The notes: a model not told the origin generated them from the letters alone. A stretch of 64,000 bases of DNA from Cenococcum geophilum 1.58 (GCA_001692895.1 KV748219.1:806001-870000), one strand, 5' to 3'. Shown: positions 49,201 through 59,600, numbered from the stretch's first letter. Numbers and translations are program-made.

Positions 49201-49690
49201 AATATAGTCTACTGCCTCTTAGATAACAATTTAATGCCTACCGTAGGAGCTAATAAGTGCTTTATAGTCTTAAAGTGTGCTCTGGCTATCCTAAGTATAT
49301 ATATAGCCTATATATAGCCTATACATAGAGCGGTATAGAGTCTTACCTTAGAGAGACCTATATAAAATAGAAGCCGCTATTATATACTATCTTAACCCTT
49401 AACCTCCTTATCCCCCTTATCCTCCTTATCTTTAATACTTTCTTTACTAATTATATTATCTTTAGAACTATTGTCTTCGTGTTTAATATTAGGTGCAATC
49501 TGGGGTATCTGCGTATACTTAGCATATACGTAGTATATAGTTATAGATACTAACTAGTAGGCCGTTTAACCACCCTGCTATACTCTCGTTTGCTTTAGTG
49601 TAGTTTTCACTTATTATTAGTATAGTAAGGGACGTATAAATACGCGTGTATATATATATATGTGTGTATATATATATAGGTATATATATA

Positions 49691-49783
49691 CGAGAATTCC
49701 GTTAAATTTTCCAAGGAAAATTTCCAAATTGCTGACTTACAGCCAGCAATTTGGTTCCTTGGGTAAATTTAACGGAATTCTCG
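49691..49783. repeat. 93-bp fold-back insertion-like palindrome
   Basis: The arms CGAGAATTCCGTTAAATTT and AAATTTAACGGAATTCTCG are complementary. Inner blocks CCAAGG/CCTTGG and CCAAATTGCTG/CAGCAATTTGG continue the stem around a short ACTTACAGC loop. It lies at the junction between the Gly/Ser tract and the next exon and looks like a small palindromic element or a fossil intron-sized insertion. Confidence 0.65.
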
Positions 49784-50787
49784 CGCCTGCGGCGGGCTTT
49801 TGGCTTTGTAAACTCAGTCTGCCCTACTGCTGCCCTGCTACTGCCCTACTGCTGCCAGTACTGCTACTGCTACCACCACTGCCACTACCGCCACCACTGC
49901 CACTACTGCCACTGCCACTGCCACTGCTGCTACTGCTGCCACTACCGCCACCACCGCCACCGCCAATCCTAGTACTGCTCTTACTGCCCCGTTCCCCGCC
50001 CCCGCCAATAGCCTGTACCCGCTGGTACTCATGTACCCGCTGCTCATGAAGCTGCCGCCGCTGCACCTGTCGTTGCACCCGTTGTTGCTTACGCTGTTTA
50101 TACTGCTCCTCTTATTGTAGCTGCTCCTGTGGCTTAATCTCCTGAAGGTAATCATCTATAGTTAATGGCCGCCGCTTAAACCAATTGAGCGGTCCCCAGC
50201 CCTTAGATAACCGTGTAGCAGTACGAACCTCCTCTTCGCCAGCCTGCTGTACCCATTGCTNTAGATGTGTATGCGCTAACTCCCGTAGCGGAGGCCGGTG
50301 CTGATTCCGTAGTATCTGCTTAGACCTTTGGCGTAGAGCTTTCTTATTTATAAGGCAGATCTCGCAAGTTTTAAACTGACCAAATTGGAATGGTTGGCGC
50401 AGCTGGTTACAACTGGAGCAGTAGCGTGGAGACTGTTGCGGAGACTGCTGCAGAGGCTGCTGCGGAGGCTCTTGCGGAGGCTCTTGCGGAGACTGCTGCG
50501 GAGGCTGTTGCGGAGGCTGTTGCGGAGGCTGTTGCGGAGACTGCTGCGGAGGCTGTTGCGGAGGCTGCTGCGGAGACTGCTGTGGAGGCTGTTGCGGAGG
50601 CTATCGGGCCTGCTTCTTCTCCTTCCTCTCCTTCTGCCTATACTGGCAGTAAATACATGCAGTAAGGCGGAGACCGTCAGAATTAAAGGGGTATTCAGAA
50701 ATAGACCTAGCGCAACGACAACGGTCACAAAATAAGCGGTTAAGGGGGAGATCTATAGAGTAGTGGTAGTAATAAGGGTTGCATACG

Positions 50788-50862
50788 CGGTGGTTGTGTA
50801 CGCGGTGGTTGTGTACGCGGTGGTTGTGTACGCGGTGGTTGTACGCGGTGGTTGTGTACGCG
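50788..50862. repeat. 15-bp tandem repeat CGCGGTGGTTGTGTA
   Basis: About five copies, one shortened. On the minus strand it would encode an H-N-H-R-V repeat in frame with zinc module I, so it may be part of the N-terminus. All open frames through it exist because of the repeat. Confidence 0.75.
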
Positions 50863-50879
50863 TAGTTATATACGCACGT

Positions 50880-51905
50880 GACAGTTTTTGGACAGAGCTC
50901 CGTGCACGGCTCCCCCTAAGCCGTTGGAGAGCCGTTCGTACGGACGATTGTATAGGCAATAGTAGAGCCGTTCGTAGAGTTGTTCGTAGGGCTGTTCGTA
51001 GAGCCGTTATAGAGCCATCGTAGAGCCGTCGTAGAGCCGTTGGTAGAGCAGCCGTAGAGCCGCTGTAGAGCCGTTCGTAGAGCCGTTCGTAGAGACGATG
51101 CAGAGCCGTCATAGAGACGATGCAGAGCCGTCATAGAGACGATGCAGAGCCGTTCGTACCGACGATTGTACGGGCGACTATATAGGCAATAGTAGACCCA
51201 TCGTAGAGCTGTTCGTGAGCCGTTTGCGGAGCCGTTGCAGAGCCGTCGTAGAACGGTTCGTAGGGCCGTTGTAGAGCCGTCGTAGAGACGATACAGAGCG
51301 AGCCGTTCGTAGAGACGACGTAGAGACGACGTAGAGCCGTTTGTACGGACGATCGTATAGGCGACTCTATGGGCGATAGCAGAGCCGTCGTAGAGACGAT
51401 GCAGGGCCGTTCGTAGAGACGACGCAGAGCCGTTCATGCAGACCATGCAGAGCCGTCGTAGAGCCGTTGCGGGGCCGTCGTAGGGCCGTTCGTAGAGACG
51501 ATGCAGGGCCGTTCGTAGAGACGATGCGGAGCCGTTCGTGGAGACGATGNAGGCGTTCGTAGAGACGCAGAGCCGTCGTAGAGATGATGTAGAGCCGTCG
51601 TAGAGACGATGCAGAGCCATCGTAAAGACGATGCAGAGCCGTTCGTACGGACGATTGTACGGGTGACTGTATAGGAAATCGTAGAGCCGTCGTAGAGCCG
51701 TCGTAGAGCCGTCGTAGAGCCGTTCGTAGAGACGGTTATAAGACTTCTTAGTATTAGTGCTGCATGTTAGTAGAGCTTTCAAGCTCCATAGGCTTTACGT
51801 AGAGCTTCGTGCAGAGCTTTTATGGAGTATCGTNCAGAGTTTTCACNGAGCTTCGTGCAGAGCTTTTGCAGAGCTCCGTGCAGAGCTCCGTGCGCCCCAG
51901 AGCTC
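50880..51905. repeat. GC-rich minisatellite (GAGCCGTTCGTAGAGACGAT-like)
   Basis: An irregular tandem array of GAGCCGTCGTAGAGACGATGCA / GAGCCGTTCGTAGA units, followed by GAGCTTCGTGCAGAGCTTTT units (51780-51900). Four ambiguous bases (51550, 51834, 51847, 51906) lie in or at its end. The 119- and 288-codon minus-strand frames here are repeat artefacts. Related units occur at 53720-55265, outside Copia G. Confidence 0.8.
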
Positions 51906-52139
51906 NAAACCTTTATATTAGTATAATATTACTTAACCTTAGGATATTTAAATAAAAGTGGTACGATTTTAAAGCGCTTTATAAGCTCTATAAATTTATC
52001 TAAATAGAAATTTTATTTACTTACTATTAAGGAGTGCATCGCAAGTGTAAGTATCGGTCGCGATTTGATGGGGTAGCACAGACCCTATACGTAACCCGAC
52101 AAATAACAACCAATTAAAAAAATTAACACAGTATATTAT

Positions 52140-52560
52140 TAGATATATATATCTCTATGTATATATATATATATATATATCTCTATATATATCTCTGTGT
52201 ATATATATATATATATCTCTGTATATATATATATATATATCTCTGTGTATATATATATATATATCTCTGTGTATATATAATATATATATCTCTGTATAAT
52301 ATATAATATTTATATATCTCTTGTGGTATATATATATATATAATATCTCTGTGTATATATATAATAATATATCTCTGTGTAATATATATATAATATCTCT
52401 CTGTGGTATATATATAATATATTATCTCTATATATATATATATATATATCTCTTGTGTATATATATATATATATCTCTGTGTATATATATATATATATCT
52501 CTGTGTATATATATATATATATCTCTATATATATATATATATCTCTGTATATATATATAG
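52140..52560. repeat. AT microsatellite with TCTCTGTG interruptions
   Basis: (TA)n blocks separated by TCTCTGTG or TCTCTATA at intervals of roughly 30-35 bp form a higher-order tandem array. The + strand frame 52321-52560 (Tyr/Ile repeats) is meaningless. Confidence 0.9.
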
Positions 52561-52629
52561 CATATACTCTAGATATTTTAGTTTATATAGTCGCTTAAGT
52601 TAAATATAGCTACCGATGCGCGTTCTATA

Positions 52630-52751
52630 TAGGTAAAAGTTAAGTACCGCCGACCTTTTGCCGGCGCTCCATTGGCGACCACGCTTAACTTTCGCCGACC
52701 CCTATCGGCGACCACGTTTAACTTTCTCCGGACTACGCTCAGCTATACCCT
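52630..52751. repeat. right terminal/sub-terminal repeats of H
   Basis: Repeated GGCGACCACGCTTAACTTTC-like units and GGACTACGCTCAGCT at the extreme end, the inverse of the left-end motif GCTCGGCGTGGTC. The tips are CCGACC/GGTCGG-rich and hardly RIP-mutated. Confidence 0.7.
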
Positions 52752-52761
52752 AGGGGTTTAA

Positions 52762-53016
52762 TAGTCTTTAAAGAATTTAAGAGGTTGGATTTTTTAGCGT
52801 CTTGGCGCCCGGCCTCTATATAAGGAGTTCCTTTTAGGCCTCCCTTTTTCTATAATGTTAGGTTTTAGGTAGTATATATATTGCAGAAGTGCGTAGCAAA
52901 AGACAGCTATAAGACTATAAAGTTCCTCTGGAATATATCTTTAGTAAATTATTTATTTAATTATAAGGTCCTATAGGACTTAGCTTATTTGGTTTACATA
53001 ACCCAGGCTTATAACC
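52762..53016 (-). other. G leader and start of gag
   Basis: The part of Copia G between H and the 5' LTR. The minus strand next to the LTR reads GGTTATAAGCCTGGGTTATG, the primer-binding-site position. The first gag codons cannot be fixed. Confidence 0.5.
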
Positions 53017-53140
53017 TATTAAGAGGAGATTGTATTAATTGCTTATTTGTCTAATCTTAGAGGGCTAGTAGCTATATAATACAATATTTAGGAGGCTGGG
53101 TACTAGCCTCCCTACGCCACCAGAGGGTCAAATCTTAACA
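53017..53140 (-). repeat. 5' LTR of G
   Basis: 124 bp, pair of 38394-38517, followed by GCCTT (53141-53145). Confidence 0.92.
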
Positions 53141-53145
53141 GCCTT

Positions 53146-53700
53146 ATAAAAGCTAAAAAGAAGCTTAAGATTCTATATTAATTATTAAGCCCTAAATAAT
53201 ATACGGAACGTTAGGTACCTTACGTAAACTTTAACCCAAGTTTAAAAGCTTTAACTTAGAGCTATATATATAGAGTTTAATTAATATATTAATATAGATA
53301 TAGATATAAGGTTTTCTAGGGGGAGACCCCCTGGACCCCCTTTCTATAGAGCTTTTACTTAATTTAAAAGTAGTAGTAAGGCTAATGCGCCTTAGTTACT
53401 ACTAAGAAATATTATCTTACTAATAGGATCTATTATAGTGACTGAGGCGCCCTACTTAAGTTAGGCTTAATTTAGAAGTAATATAGTCTAATTAATATCT
53501 GTATATATATAAGGCTTTCTAAAAGGAGACCCCCTAAATCCCCTTATAGAGCTTTTAAAAGTAGTAGTAAAGCTAAGGCGCCTTAGTTACTGCTAGGTAG
53601 TATTATCTTATTAAAAAGATCTACTATAGTAACTAAGGCGCCCTANTTNANTTAGTNTTAAGTTAGAAGTAATATATATATACCTCCGTCGCGTTGCGCT
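53146..53700. repeat. two ~200-bp tandem units with GGAGACCCCCT and palindromic GGCGCCTTAGTTACT
   Basis: The units (about 53300-53505 and 53506-53680) each contain GGGAGACCCCCTGGACC-like sequence, AAAAGTAGTAGTAA, and an inverted pair GGCGCCTTAGTTACT / AGTAACTAAGGCGCC that forms a hairpin. Four ambiguous bases occur at 53646-53657. No coding capacity is seen. Confidence 0.6.
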
Positions 53701-55265
53701 ATAGGGGCTGCTTTATAGTAAGGGGTAAGCTTTAGGTAGAGGCTTATATAGAGCTTTAATAGAGGCTTATATAGAGATTTAATAGAGGCTTATATAGAGC
53801 TTTATACAAAGCTTTATATAAAGCTACGTGTAGAGCTACGTATAGAACTACGTATAGAGCTACATGTAAAGCTATATATAGACGTATAGACGTATAGACA
53901 TACAGACGTTTATACTGGCGATTAATTACAGAGACGTTTATAGAGACGATTGTATAGACAACTATATGGACGTTTGATTAATCGTTTATACGGGCGTTCG
54001 TGTGGGCGATTAATTAATTAATTGTATGGGCGTTCGTACGGGCGATCGTGTAGATGTTTGTAAAGCCGTTTATAGAGCTGCTTATATAGACGATTATAGA
54101 GCCTTCCTAGTATATTAGTGCTGCGTGTTAGTAAAGCTTTAGAGCTCTGTATTAAGCCTTAAGTAGAGCTTTAAGTAGAGCTTTAAGTAGAGCTTTGAGT
54201 AGAGCTTCGAGTAGAGCTTTAAGCTTAAGGGGGAGACCCCCTTGGACCCCCCCTACGTACTACGTGCTTTGTTTACTGCGTAGGCAGAGGTTTTACAGAG
54301 GCTTTGGTAGAGCTTTTACAAAGCTTTATATAGAACTTTATGTAAAGCTTTAATAGAGCCATATGCAGGCGTGCAGACGTTTATACGGGCAATTAATCGT
54401 AGAGACGTTTATAGAGATAATCGTATAGGCAATTGCATAGACGTTTAATTGATTATTCGTATGGGCGTTTATACGGGCGTTTGTATAGGTGATCGTGCAG
54501 ACGTTTATAGAGCCGTCCGTAGAGCCGTTCGTAGAAACGATTATATAGCGATTAATTGTATGGACTAATTGTAGAACCTTCCTAATATATTAGTACTGCG
54601 TATTAGTAGAGCTTTAGAGCCCCGTATTAAGCTTTAAGTAGAGCTCTAAGTAGAGCTTTAAGCTTAAGGGGGAGACCCTCTTAGACCCCCCCCCCCTACG
54701 CACTACGTGCTCTATTCACTGCGTACTCTATTTATTACGTGGGTAGAGCTCTTACAGAGGCTTCGGTAGAGGCTTTAGTAGAGCTTTATACGGAGGTTTG
54801 TGCGGAGCTTTTATAGAGCTTATATTTAGGCCTGTTTTTAAAGGCCTTATAAACGACTTTATATAGAGTTTTAAGCAGAGCTTTATATAGGCGTTTATGC
54901 AGGCGTTCGTGCAGGCGTTCGTATAGGCATTTATATAGACGTTTATAGAGACAACTGTAGACGTTTATAGGGACATTTGTAAGACTTTCTAGTATATTAA
55001 TACTGCGTGTTAGTAGAGCTTTGGAGCTCCGTATAGGGCTTTAAGCAGAGCTTTAAGCAGAGCTTCGAGCAGAGCTTTAAGGGGGAGACCCCCTTAGACC
55101 CCCCTACGCACTACGTACTCTATTTTACTGCGGGGCTAGTATACTACGTAGGTAGAGGTATTGTAAAGCCATTAGTAGAGCTTTTAGTAAAGCTTTTATA
55201 GAGCTTTATACAGAGCTTCGTGTAGAGCTTTTACAGGGCTTTAGTAGAGCTTAGTACACAGCGTT
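53701..55265. repeat. ~410-475-bp satellite, three units
   Basis: The landmark GTGTTAGTAGAGCTTT.GAGCTCC recurs at about 54125, 54600 and 55008. Each is followed by AAGTAGAGCTTTAAG runs, GGGGGAGACCCCCTTGGACC, and CTACGCACTACGTGCTCT. Before each landmark are GAGACGTTTATAGAG/GGGCGTTCGT-like units akin to the minisatellite in H. There is no ORF. Confidence 0.75.
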
Positions 55266-55440
55266 CTAAAAGTATAGACCACTTATACCTCATAATATTT
55301 TGACGTTCGTCACGTGGATTCTACCACACCTTACTGCGCGCGGTTTTGTTTCTAACCAATTAGAAGCCGAATTTCTAACCAATTAGAAGTTGGCTTAGCG
55401 GAACTTTGAAATCTAGGACCCGAAAATATAGACCACTTGT
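55266..55440. repeat. right edge of the F insertion, with a direct repeat
   Basis: TATAGACCACTTATACCTC (about 55276) and TATAGACCACTTGTACCTT (about 55430) flank a ~150-bp GC-richer segment that carries two copies of TTTCTAACCAATTAGAAG. The pair could be transposon termini in direct orientation or a deletion scar. No counterpart was found near 37770. Confidence 0.45.
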
Positions 55441-55800
55441 ACCTTAGGTCAATAATAATAATTTAAAACTAATATCTAATTCCCTTACTCTAAGAAATGC
55501 TTAACTACTTAATAAAGGTATAGTATTTTATAAAGCTTAATATAGTAGCCGCCTTTAATTAAATTCGTGTCTATAAAGAAGATAAGAAGTATATAGCCTT
55601 TTATATATACTAGGGACTCTTTAAATACTTAGTAATATATTAATAATATTTTAATCTACTTATCTTTACTTTTTAAGTATTAAAAATATATCTAAAGAGT
55701 CCTTAAATGTCTATAAGATATAGACTTATAATATAATATTAAGAAATATAAGTTTTACGCGTCTAAAGTTATATACTTAAGCCTAATTATATCCTATAAT
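55441..55800 (+). pseudogene. F RT, central part
   Basis: Read through RIP stops, the frame gives SLTLRNA..LNKGIVF, matching the 'PLPLI..LD.L..A..F' segment. It is followed by R-L-x-L-N-S-C-like residues and IAFYIY-x-GLFKYLVIY, the equivalent of 'TAFRTRYG-x-FEYLVMPFGL'. Later residues fit the YLDD-to-connection segment in compressed form. It ends at ATAAT (55796-55800), the target copy of Copia I. Confidence 0.65.
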
Positions 55801-55968
55801 TGTTAGTCACATAGGGCGACTTACCAATAACGACTACTCGAGTAGGTTATAGTGATGATAATTAATATATATTCTTCTTCTTAGAATAAAGAAGGACGAG
55901 GAGCTTAAGACTCCTCGCTACGCTAGTGCAGCGGCAATACGTAACAACCGCTTGCCTTATTCCCGACA
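55801..55968 (-). repeat. 3' LTR of I
   Basis: TGTTAGTCAC...CCCGACA, with intact TG...CA. It has a 3-bp CTT insertion relative to the partner. It contains AGGAGCTTAAGACTCCT, a short palindrome. Confidence 0.9.
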
Positions 55969-55984
55969 CTAGCAACTCTTCTTT

Positions 55985-58900
55985 TATAGCTGCTATCTAT
56001 ATATAAATACTGCTTAACTAGCGTAATAAATATAAATCCTCCTTACTTACTATTGCCATTATAATATAAGTCTCGCTATCCTAAAATTTGCCTCTTAGCA
56101 CATGGTGCTTTCTTACTTAGAAGTCGTTAGTAGACGTCCTATTAGGCCGCTAAGGCGCTAGTTATAAGCGAGCTAATAGTAATTTTCTATCCCGGGGATA
56201 GAAAATCCTAATTAGCTAGTTAGAATTAGGGTTTATAGATTATTATACTCCTACTCCCTTTTAACCTAACCTTTAACTTATATATATAGAGTGTTTATAT
56301 TAATAAATATTTTTAGAGCCTTATTTAGGTTTGCCTTTATTATTATATCTACTAGGTTATTTTGGCTATTAATCTATTAAATCTTAAAGAGTTCTTGCCG
56401 TTTATAGGATTACTAAAGTGCTATAATATCAATTATAAGGCGCTTCTCCTTTATAGTACTAAGCTTAACTAAATACTTATAGAGGGAGTATAAGTTAGTA
56501 TATACAATTATAGGGATAATAGGAAGTTTGAGTTAATCTATAATTATTTTTAGGGTAGTTCTAATTGCGATTGCTATATTAACTCCGCTAACTATTTTAT
56601 ATATCTTTAACGCTAAAACGCTTTAAGTAATACGCTTACTTTTGGTTAAGCTCTAATAGATAAGATTACTATAGATTATAAAGTTATTCTCTCTAGTAGA
56701 TTTATTTATTATAATAATAATCTTATATCCTAACTAGGAGCTAAAATCTTTATTATTTATAAACGATCTATTAATAAATATAAAGAAATTAGTAGTGGGA
56801 AGATTAATAGGTATATAGAGTAGTCCCCAATTAAGATGATTTATTTGCTAGAAAAGACGTTTATTTAGGGTAAAAACGTTATCCTTAGTTAGTTCTTAGT
56901 ATTAGGTAGTAATAGAGAGATTAAATAAAGCCTTAGGTTAATAGATAGAAGTAATATAAGCTTTGCAAGCGCGTTACTCTATATATCCTTACTTTAAAGA
57001 ATTAACGTTAATAACGTTAATCTTCTTACCTTAACCCTTCTGGCGTAAAGTAATAGAATCCTTATTTAGGGAGAGGATGCATTTATTAAAAAGTAATAGT
57101 GTTATTAAATTAAGCTTTTCCTTTAGCTTTACTATAAGATTTGCCTTTACTAGCTTATTTTCTTTAAGAGCTAAAAATTAGTCATCTCCTAAGATAATTA
57201 TATTATTAGTTTATATACCGATAATTTTAAATAGGGTTCCTATAGTTATAATAAGGAAGCATAGATTAAATATAGAAGTAGTTATTAAAAGTTTCTCTTT
57301 ATGGTGCTTACTATAGGTAGCCTACTAAGAAGTTCCTACCTCTGCGATTCTATATAATGGCTTAAGCATAACTATAATCGTATCTTTAGGATATTAGTAG
57401 CGAATTTACTCTAAAAGGTATNCTAATATTAAGCGCTAAAGGTGCGTCTTTAATTAGGTGTAGGCCTANGTAATATCTTATAAATAAACCGCCATTTTAT
57501 TCTTTATTAAGGAGGGAGCTAGCGCAATAATAACTCGCTAACTAGCTCGTTAAATTATAGGATATTATATAAGAATTACCTCCTTACTATTATTGTTGTA
57601 ACCTTAGATAATAAGCCATAATTTCTTAAATAGGGTATTAGTAGCTTTACCTTTAATCTCGTTAACTATTCTTAACTTAAAAATACGAACTTTATTAAAC
57701 TTAATAGGGTTATACTTCTTAAATTTAAAAACTTCTCTTATAATAAGACTATTAATCTCCTACATATTAGATGCTTAGAAAGGAGCTTTAGGGGTTATAA
57801 TATAACCTTCCTTTTAGAGCTATTTTGCGAGCTTAAAGTTAGCCTTTTCCTTAGCTATTATAAAGGCTATTAATAACTTAACTCTATTCTTAATAGCGGC
57901 AATAAATTACTCTTTAAAATTAATAAGGTATTAGCGATTTTATAATCCCTTTGGGTAACCTCTACCGCGTTATAGTTGCGGTATATCTACTAGAATTATA
58001 CTAGAATTATAGTCGCCTTCTAGAGCACGTTAATTATAGTTCTCCTCTAGGGTATCTTTTAGAGTATCCTATAAAGGCTTAAAACTGTTATCTTTATAGT
58101 AAGGCTTAATAATAGTTAAACGGAATTAAGTGAGTCCGTAAGGCATCTAAATAATATAAGTTTAACTATTAATTATAATAAGTTAATATAGACCTAACTA
58201 CCCTCCCTTTTTACGCTATACGTGTACCTTAGACTAAAGTAGCAGATTAAGCGTAGTTAAGGTATTTAGGCCATTTCTTATTCCTAGTGCGTTATTAACT
58301 TAGCGTATAGCGTAGAGACATTATACCACCTTTATTGCCTTATAAATAGCCTTAGCTTATTATATAATAGAGGGAGATAGTAAAGAATTGTTAGTTATTT
58401 AAGGGTAGGCGCTAAAGACTAGTAATATAGGTATGAGTCTATTTAGGCCAGCGGAATTATTAATAGCTTTAACAGCTATTTATAAGGTAAGTTTTTTACT
58501 AGCGTTCTCTAGTTCTAAAGAGATAATCTTATATACGCGGCGTAATAGCGCGTAATATCGCTTTACTTTTTTAATACTATTATATGCCTTAATAGGGACT
58601 TCCTTAACCTTAATTGCCATTACCTTTATCTATTATTAAAACTCTATAGATAAGAAGTTCTTTCCTACGTTATAAATAATTTAATTAAGGGGTTTTAGGT
58701 AGACATTAATCTAATATAATTAAAGGGTATCCTATACGTTCCTAGCTAATATATCCTTTAAAAAACGTATGGCTTAGAAGGAGGTTAAGAAGTTAATAAC
58801 TTAGAGTACTGGCTTACCGCTAAGATATATAATGTTAATAATAATATAGAAGTTAAAGCCGTAGTTATCTTTAAGGGTGAACTTAAATCGGCTAGGGGAC

Positions 58901-59600
58901 TTTAGTTTATTTAGTAGTAATAGTAGTACTTTATAAGATGCTTAATCGCCTTAACCTTAACTTTATAGCCTACTTGCTAAAGAACCCTAAGTAATTAGTA
59001 AATAGATAGGTAGCTAAAACAACGGTGTAGTTAACTTAATTCTAGCTTAGTTAAGTGACTTTAAGTAATACTCTTTTCTAGTTAATAAAGGAGTAACTAG
59101 GGGTAACCCTACTTGCGTATAACAGGTACCCAATTATCTCCCTAAACGAGTATATTCTTAAGGTTATTAGGCTTAATGCCTAATTTATCTATATCTTTAA
59201 TGTAAAATAAAAACGGAGTATTTATAGGAATAACGTAGAAAGTAATATACCCTAAGGGAGTGTAGACTCTAATTATATTAAAAGAGATTATAGTACCTCT
59301 ACTAAAACGAATTATATATTAGCCTGCCGTTAAATAGTTAATCTAAATAGAGCTACTTAGCTGCTAAAGGGCTCAAACTTAAGGTTCTCCTACTATAGAT
59401 ACTCCTGCGGCTCTAGTATCTGGTATAATACCATAGAAGACGTTTACTAAGTATTTGTTATTAAAGGAGAATGTAAAACTCTTCTTTAGCTTATTAAAGA
59501 TATCTAACTTTATAATAGAATGGAGCGTAAATTAGTTATTAAGAATAGTAATGGCTTGTGTACTATTTACCTTACTATACTTAGTAAAGTATTGGTTGGG
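55985..59600 (-). pseudogene. I pol: protease, integrase, RT, RNase H
   Basis: Minus strand: protease-like D-T-x-A-A-G-V-S-I and L-T-A-G-Q near 59340-59420; TPLGYITF and I-N-T-P-F-L-F near 59190-59265; pre-integrase HLTE-x-E-L-x-Q-LHR near 59000-59060; integrase about 58200-58950; RT with YVDD as YTNNIIILG near 57190-57235; RNase H about 55985-56700. Ambiguous bases at 57422 and 57469. Confidence 0.82.

Larger units (their letters stand above)
46240..50870 (-). pseudogene. H MULE-like transposase with N-terminal zinc modules, multi-intron
   Basis: Read on the minus strand. Module I: C-D-R-C...A-C-I-Y-C (50727-50640). Gln/Pro-rich tract (about 50610-50420). Module II: C-S-S-C...K-T-C-E-I-C (50420-50330). 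Basic/Gln-rich part, then a Gly/Ser tract (49990-49830). Exons with GT...AG introns at 49291-49346, 49027-49071 and 48710-48754, and more further on. The catalytic region (about 47880-46950) contains QFAYIYGTGLRTAMV, CLVYIKRNF, YKWWAYARKHT and NNFTGRK, the pattern I associate with fungal MULE transposases. A coiled coil ends near 46240. Scattered TAG/TAA codons and possible Cys/His losses inactivate it. The exact start codon is unclear because a 15-bp tandem repeat lies at the 5' end. Confidence 0.75.
43789..52751 (-). mobile_element. element H: Mutator-like (MULE) DNA transposon
   Basis: A 10-bp duplication AGGGGTTTAA occurs at 43779-43788 and 52752-52761. The ends share an inverted motif: AGCTCGGCATGGTCC on the left and, reversed, AGCTGAGCGTAGTCC on the right, inside short 7-8 bp caps. 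The size of 8.96 kb, the 10-bp TSD and a MULE-type transposase (46240-50870, minus) support the Mutator superfamily. It also holds GC-rich minisatellites and an AT microsatellite between the gene and the right end. Confidence 0.88.
38394..53140 (-). mobile_element. element G: Ty1/Copia retrotransposon containing Mutator-like H
   Basis: The 124-bp LTRs (38394-38517 and 53017-53140) have TATTAAGAGG...CTTAACA ends and are flanked by GCCTT (38389-38393 and 53141-53145). The minus strand encodes gag, protease, integrase, RT and RNase H in Copia order. Without H, G is about 5.8 kb. It is less heavily mutated than the Gypsy elements: long stretches are readable with scattered stops. Confidence 0.93.

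Noticed and set aside
49660..51782. Several overlapping open frames of 73-288 codons on both strands
   Set aside because: They arise from triplet, 15-bp and ~20-bp tandem repeats free of stops in several frames. Only the minus-strand frame with the CxxC modules has non-repeat sequence and continuity with downstream exons.
52321..52560. 79-codon Tyr/Ile-rich frame
   Set aside because: Translation of an AT microsatellite.
50880..55265. rDNA spacer or CRISPR-like array
   Set aside because: No rRNA sequence nearby, and repeat units are contiguous and irregular without unique spacers of constant length.
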